Shown here piece by piece: positions 5,011 to 7,763 of a DNA stretch of 7,763 nt. The notes under the pieces were generated by a model, which saw only the letters and a program-made list of their open reading frames with translations, was not told the origin of the DNA and did no database searches. A program made the position numbers and the translations under genes. Positions within the stretch are counted from its first letter, which is position 1. Each line of letters begins with the position of its first letter. This DNA comes from an uncultured Collinsella sp. Lineage in GTDB: Bacteria > Actinomycetota > Coriobacteriia > Coriobacteriales > Coriobacteriaceae. The DNA is taken from NCBI GenBank assembly GCA_900752425.1, contig CAADVE010000046.1:1-7763 (forward strand). The letters run 5' to 3'.

Positions 5011-6426
5011 ATGGCCGAGGTTTGGCGCTTCTTTGCGCACGAGGATGATTTTGCCGATATCGACGAGGTCGGCGCGTGCGAGCGCCTGGGCCGCGTGCTG
5101 TCGTTTCCGACCATTTCGAGCATGGATACCGAGGCAGTGGACTGGCAGCCGTTCGACGACCTGCGCGCCTATATGCAGCAGGCCTGGCCGCACGTATTTA
5201 CAGCGGGTAAGGTCGAGCTCATCGATCATTCGTTGCTGGTGACGCTTTCCGGCTCCGCCCCCGCACTCAAGCCCGTTGTGCTCATGGGTCACATGGACGT
5301 GGTCCCCGTGGTGCCGGGTACCGAGGACGACTGGACGTACGCCCCCTTTAGCGGGCATGTAGACGACACCTACATTTGGGGTCGCGGCGCTATCGATATG
5401 AAAGACCAGGTCGCAGGCATTCTCGAGGCGGTTGAGTATGCGCTGGCACACGGTTGGCAGCACGAGCGCACGCTGCTCCTGGCCTTTGGCCAGGACGAGG
5501 AGACTACGCAGTACGGCGCAGGCGCCATCGGCCGCGCGCTCGAGGAGCGCGGCATTGAGCTTGAGTACCTGATCGACGAGGGCGACTACCGCATCGTTTC
5601 GGCTGCCGAGTACAGCGCGGGCGAGGACTGGCTCATGCACGCCGACCTTGCCGAGAAGGGCTATGCCGATATCGTGCTCAAGACGAAGAGTGAGGGCGGG
5701 CATTCGTCCAACCCCTACGGTGGCACATCGCTCGAGGTGCTCAGCCGTGCCATCACCGCAATCTGTGATATCGAGTGGCCGACGCGCGTGACCGACTTGC
5801 TTGCCGCCCAGCTCGTCGAGTTGGGGCTCTACACGGCCGATGAAATTGCCGCCAACGGGGATGCCATTGTCCGCGATTGCCTCGCCAGCAAAAAGCTCTA
5901 TCCGCTGGTGACGACCACCTGCGCGCCCACGCAGATCGAGGGTGGCAGCACCGGCGCCAACGTAATGCCGCAGAATATGTGGGCCAATATCAACTTCCGC
6001 ATGCTCGAGGGCACGAGCGTGGCCGACGTTGTGGCGCGCTGCTGCGAGTCGGTTGCCGCGGCGGGCCTTGTCGGACGTGTGGAGGTCGAACTCGGCCCCG
6101 GCAGCTCTGAGCCCTCGCCGTCCCCGCGCATCGGTGGACCGGGACTCGAGGCCGTTCGCGCCATTGCCGCCCGCTACTTCCGTGATCCAAAGGGGACGGA
6201 GGAAAACGGATCATTCGAGCCAGTGGCAATTGTGCCCTCGACCGTGATCGGTGCGACCGACGCTGCCAACTACCAGCACATTTGCCCTGAGTGCATTCGC
6301 TTCTCGGCCTTTGTAGTTGATGACGACGAGTGCGATCGCGGTGTCCACGGCACCAACGAGCGCATCACCCGCCGCGCCTACCTCCAGGGCATCCGCTTCC
6401 TCGTCGCTCTACTCCAAACGCTCTAG
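5011..6426 (+). CDS. M20 family metallopeptidase, carboxypeptidase S/PM20D1-like
   Basis: A 471-residue, probably cytoplasmic, di-zinc amidohydrolase expected to cleave (or form) an amide bond beside an amino acid, as in dipeptides or N-acyl amino acids. Family landmarks in order: VVLMGHMDVVPV with metal ligand His94 and Asp96; WTYAPFSGHVDDTYIWGRG (108-126); AIDMKD with bridging Asp129; GQDEET with catalytic Glu163 and ligand Glu164; LIDEGD with Asp189; the lid-domain SEGGHSSNP with His231; IVPSTVIGATDA (407-418); and VHGTNERI with the last ligand His446. The PFSGH...YIWGRG wording and the late HGTNE motif match yeast CPS1 and mammalian PM20D1 as I recall them, rather than PepV or DapE. No signal peptide or membrane segment is seen. 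It lies directly after the amino-acid importer operon, but a terminator intervenes. The physiological substrate is unknown. Confidence 0.9.
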   Translation: MAEVWRFFAHEDDFADIDEVGACERLGRVLSFPTISSMDTEAVDWQPFDDLRAYMQQAWPHVFTAGKVELIDHSLLVTLSGSAPALKPVVLMGHMDVVPVVPGTEDDWTYAPFSGHVDDTYIWGRGAIDMKDQVAGILEAVEYALAHGWQHERTLLLAFGQDEETTQYGAGAIGRALEERGIELEYLIDEGDYRIVSAAEYSAGEDWLMHADLAEKGYADIVLKTKSEGGHSSNPYGGTSLEVLSRAITAICDIEWPTRVTDLLAAQLVELGLYTADEIAANGDAIVRDCLASKKLYPLVTTTCAPTQIEGGSTGANVMPQNMWANINFRMLEGTSVADVVARCCESVAAAGLVGRVEVELGPGSSEPSPSPRIGGPGLEAVRAIAARYFRDPKGTEENGSFEPVAIVPSTVIGATDAANYQHICPECIRFSAFVVDDDECDRGVHGTNERITRRAYLQGIRFLVALLQTL

Positions 6427-6674
6427 CCAAAAAGCAAGCCCTTGGTGCAATGGAGTCAGGTTTGTTTGCACCAATCATTCCGTGCGGGTTATATGCAGGT
6501 TTGCCTGCGCACGCTATCATGTATGGGTTAGACCGCAATTATGTACCCCATACGCGAAGGGATGCGCATGTATCTGAAGATCGACATGTTCTAGCTGGGC
6601 TTACCCCCGCAGCGGCGCCCCGCGCCCCATCAATTCTGCCGATTTTCGCCTTCACGCATATAAAGGAGTCCGTC
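6427..6674 (+). other. Hairpin-rich, AT-richer gap before prfA
   Basis: No gene is seen in these 248 bases. Several short inverted repeats follow one another: TTGGTGCAA/TTGCACCAA (6442-6450, 6466-6474); CGTGCG/CGCACG (6481-6486, 6508-6513) with inner CAGG/CCTG; GTATGGG/CCCATAC (6521-6527, 6547-6553); and CATGT-ATC/GAT-ACATG (6567-6574, 6579-6588). None is followed by a T-run, so none is a classical terminator for the peptidase gene. A weak promoter-like pair, TTGCAC (6466-6471) and TTATAT (6489-6494), has 17-base spacing. The last 80 bases are GC-rich and end in the prfA ribosome site AAAGGAG (6662-6668). The region most likely holds the prfA promoter and leader. Confidence 0.4.
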
Positions 6675-7742
6675 ATGCGCGACAAGCTCGAAAAGATCAT
6701 CAAGGCCTACGAGGAGCTCGAGAAGAAGCTTTCCGACCCGGCCGTCGCCTCCGATATCAAGGAGTTCACGCGTCTCAACAAGGAGTACGCGCACCAGTCC
6801 GACCTCATTGCCGCCTCGCGCGAGTACATCGGCGCGCTCGATGACATCGAGGCTGCCAAGGAAATGCTGCACGATACCACCGATGCCGATGAGAAGGAGA
6901 TGCTCCAGATGGACATCTCCGAAAACGAGGCCAAGCTTCCCCAGCTCGAGGAAGACATCAAGTACATGCTCATCCCGAGCGACCCCAACGACGACAAGAA
7001 CACCATCGTCGAGATCCGCTCCGCCGCCGGTGGCGACGAGGCGGCCATCTTCGCCGGCGATCTGTACAAGATGTACCAGCGCTTTTGCGAGTCGCGCGGC
7101 TGGAAGACTACCGTGCTCGATTCCAGCCCCAGCGAGGCCGGTGGCTTTAAGTCCATCGAGTTCAAGGTCGAGGGCGACCGCGTCTACTCCGTCATGAAGT
7201 TCGAGTCCGGCGTGCACCGCGTCCAGCGCGTTCCCAAGACCGAGTCCCAGGGCCGCATTCAGACCTCCACGGCTACCGTCGCCGTACTTCCCGAGGCCGA
7301 GGAGATCGACGTCCAGATCAACCAGTCCGACCTGCGCATCGACACCTACTGCGCCTCCGGCCCTGGCGGTCAGTGCGTTAACACCACCTACTCCGCCGTG
7401 CGCATCACCCACCTGCCCACCAACACCGTGGTGCAGTCGCAGGAGCAGCGTTCCCAGATCCAGAACCGCGAGGTCTGCATGCAGATGCTGCGCGCCCGTC
7501 TGTACGAGATGGAACTCGAGAAGCAGCAGGCCGAGCTCGGTGCCGAGCGCCAGAGCCAGATCGGCCACGGCAACCGTTCCGAGAAGATCCGTACCTACAA
7601 CCAGCCCCAGGACCGCGTGACCGATCACCGCATCGGTTTCAACTCCACCTACAACGGCGTCCTTCTGGGCGATCAGCTCGGCACCGTCATCGAGGCGCTC
7701 GCCGCCGCCGAGCGAGCCGAGAAGCTGGCACAGGCTGTGTAG
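6675..7742 (+). CDS. prfA: Peptide chain release factor 1
   Basis: The 355-residue protein recognises UAA and UAG stop codons in the ribosomal A site and triggers release of the finished protein. The length is normal (about 355-360). An N-terminal helical domain (1-100, rich in Lys/Glu) is followed by EIRSAAGGDEAA (113-124). The stop-codon reading loop is at HRVQRVPKTESQGRI (181-195), with Pro187-Lys188-Thr189 as the PxT tripeptide. This marks RF1; RF2 would have SPF. The catalytic GGQ is at 231-233 (SGPGGQCVNTTYSAVR), with Gln233 the residue usually methylated by PrmC. The C-terminal RSEKIRTYNQPQDRVTDHR (301-319) is also diagnostic. ATG 6675 follows AAAGGAG by 6 bases. The same frame is open upstream to 6330, but it overlaps the peptidase gene there and is not coding. 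In many bacteria prmC follows; the window ends too soon to see it. Confidence 0.97.
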   Translation: MRDKLEKIIKAYEELEKKLSDPAVASDIKEFTRLNKEYAHQSDLIAASREYIGALDDIEAAKEMLHDTTDADEKEMLQMDISENEAKLPQLEEDIKYMLIPSDPNDDKNTIVEIRSAAGGDEAAIFAGDLYKMYQRFCESRGWKTTVLDSSPSEAGGFKSIEFKVEGDRVYSVMKFESGVHRVQRVPKTESQGRIQTSTATVAVLPEAEEIDVQINQSDLRIDTYCASGPGGQCVNTTYSAVRITHLPTNTVVQSQEQRSQIQNREVCMQMLRARLYEMELEKQQAELGAERQSQIGHGNRSEKIRTYNQPQDRVTDHRIGFNSTYNGVLLGDQLGTVIEALAAAERAEKLAQAV

Positions 7743-7763
7743 TGGGTTACCGCGGTTTTCCAA

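Noticed and set aside
6330..6674. In-frame upstream extension of prfA
   Set aside because: The frame is open, but its first 97 bases overlap the end of the peptidase gene. The rest has hairpins and no RF1 similarity, and the ATG at 6675 has AAAGGAG at the right distance and gives the normal RF1 length.

Overview
The window is GC-rich and densely coding, with all genes on the + strand. The strong GGAGG-type ribosome sites, the GC-ending codons and the gene families present suggest a Coriobacteriia actinobacterium close to Collinsella, an anaerobic gut bacterium. That assignment is recalled from general knowledge of the group and has not been tested by a search.

Layout. Positions 1-100 form a perfect 100-bp palindrome with no spacer, most likely a fold-back at a contig end. 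Out of it runs a 5'-truncated gene for a single-pass membrane protein of unknown function (to 790). A short gap with a small operator-like dyad leads to a LacX-type aldose 1-epimerase (904-1797). The gap at 1798-2060 holds a strong, probably bidirectional terminator nested inside a second, longer inverted repeat. Next is a three-gene polar amino-acid ABC importer: a Tat-type lipoprotein solute-binding protein (2061-2987), a permease with an unusual N-terminal membrane extension (2997-4145) and an ATPase (4168-4953). These genes are spaced 9 and 22 bases apart, so they form one operon. A near-perfect intrinsic terminator follows, and its U-tract directly touches the ribosome site of an M20 metallopeptidase of the carboxypeptidase S/PM20D1 type (5011-6426). 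A 248-base gap, AT-richer than its flanks and carrying a row of small hairpins, precedes prfA, peptide chain release factor 1 (6675-7742). The window ends 21 bases after prfA.

How the genes fit together. The importer would bring an amino acid or similar small polar compound across the membrane using ATP. The M20 enzyme would hydrolyse (or possibly make) an amide bond next to an amino acid, so its position after the importer is metabolically sensible, although the terminator means the two units are at least partly uncoupled. The epimerase supplies the correct anomer for sugar catabolism. prfA is housekeeping translation termination and looks like a separate unit.

Nothing here amounts to a clear new defence, mobile or secretion system. 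The points most worth a second look are the end palindrome, the nested inverted repeat at 1824-1922, the terminator/ribosome-site junction at 4962-5010, the hairpin row before prfA, and the PM20D1-like peptidase.
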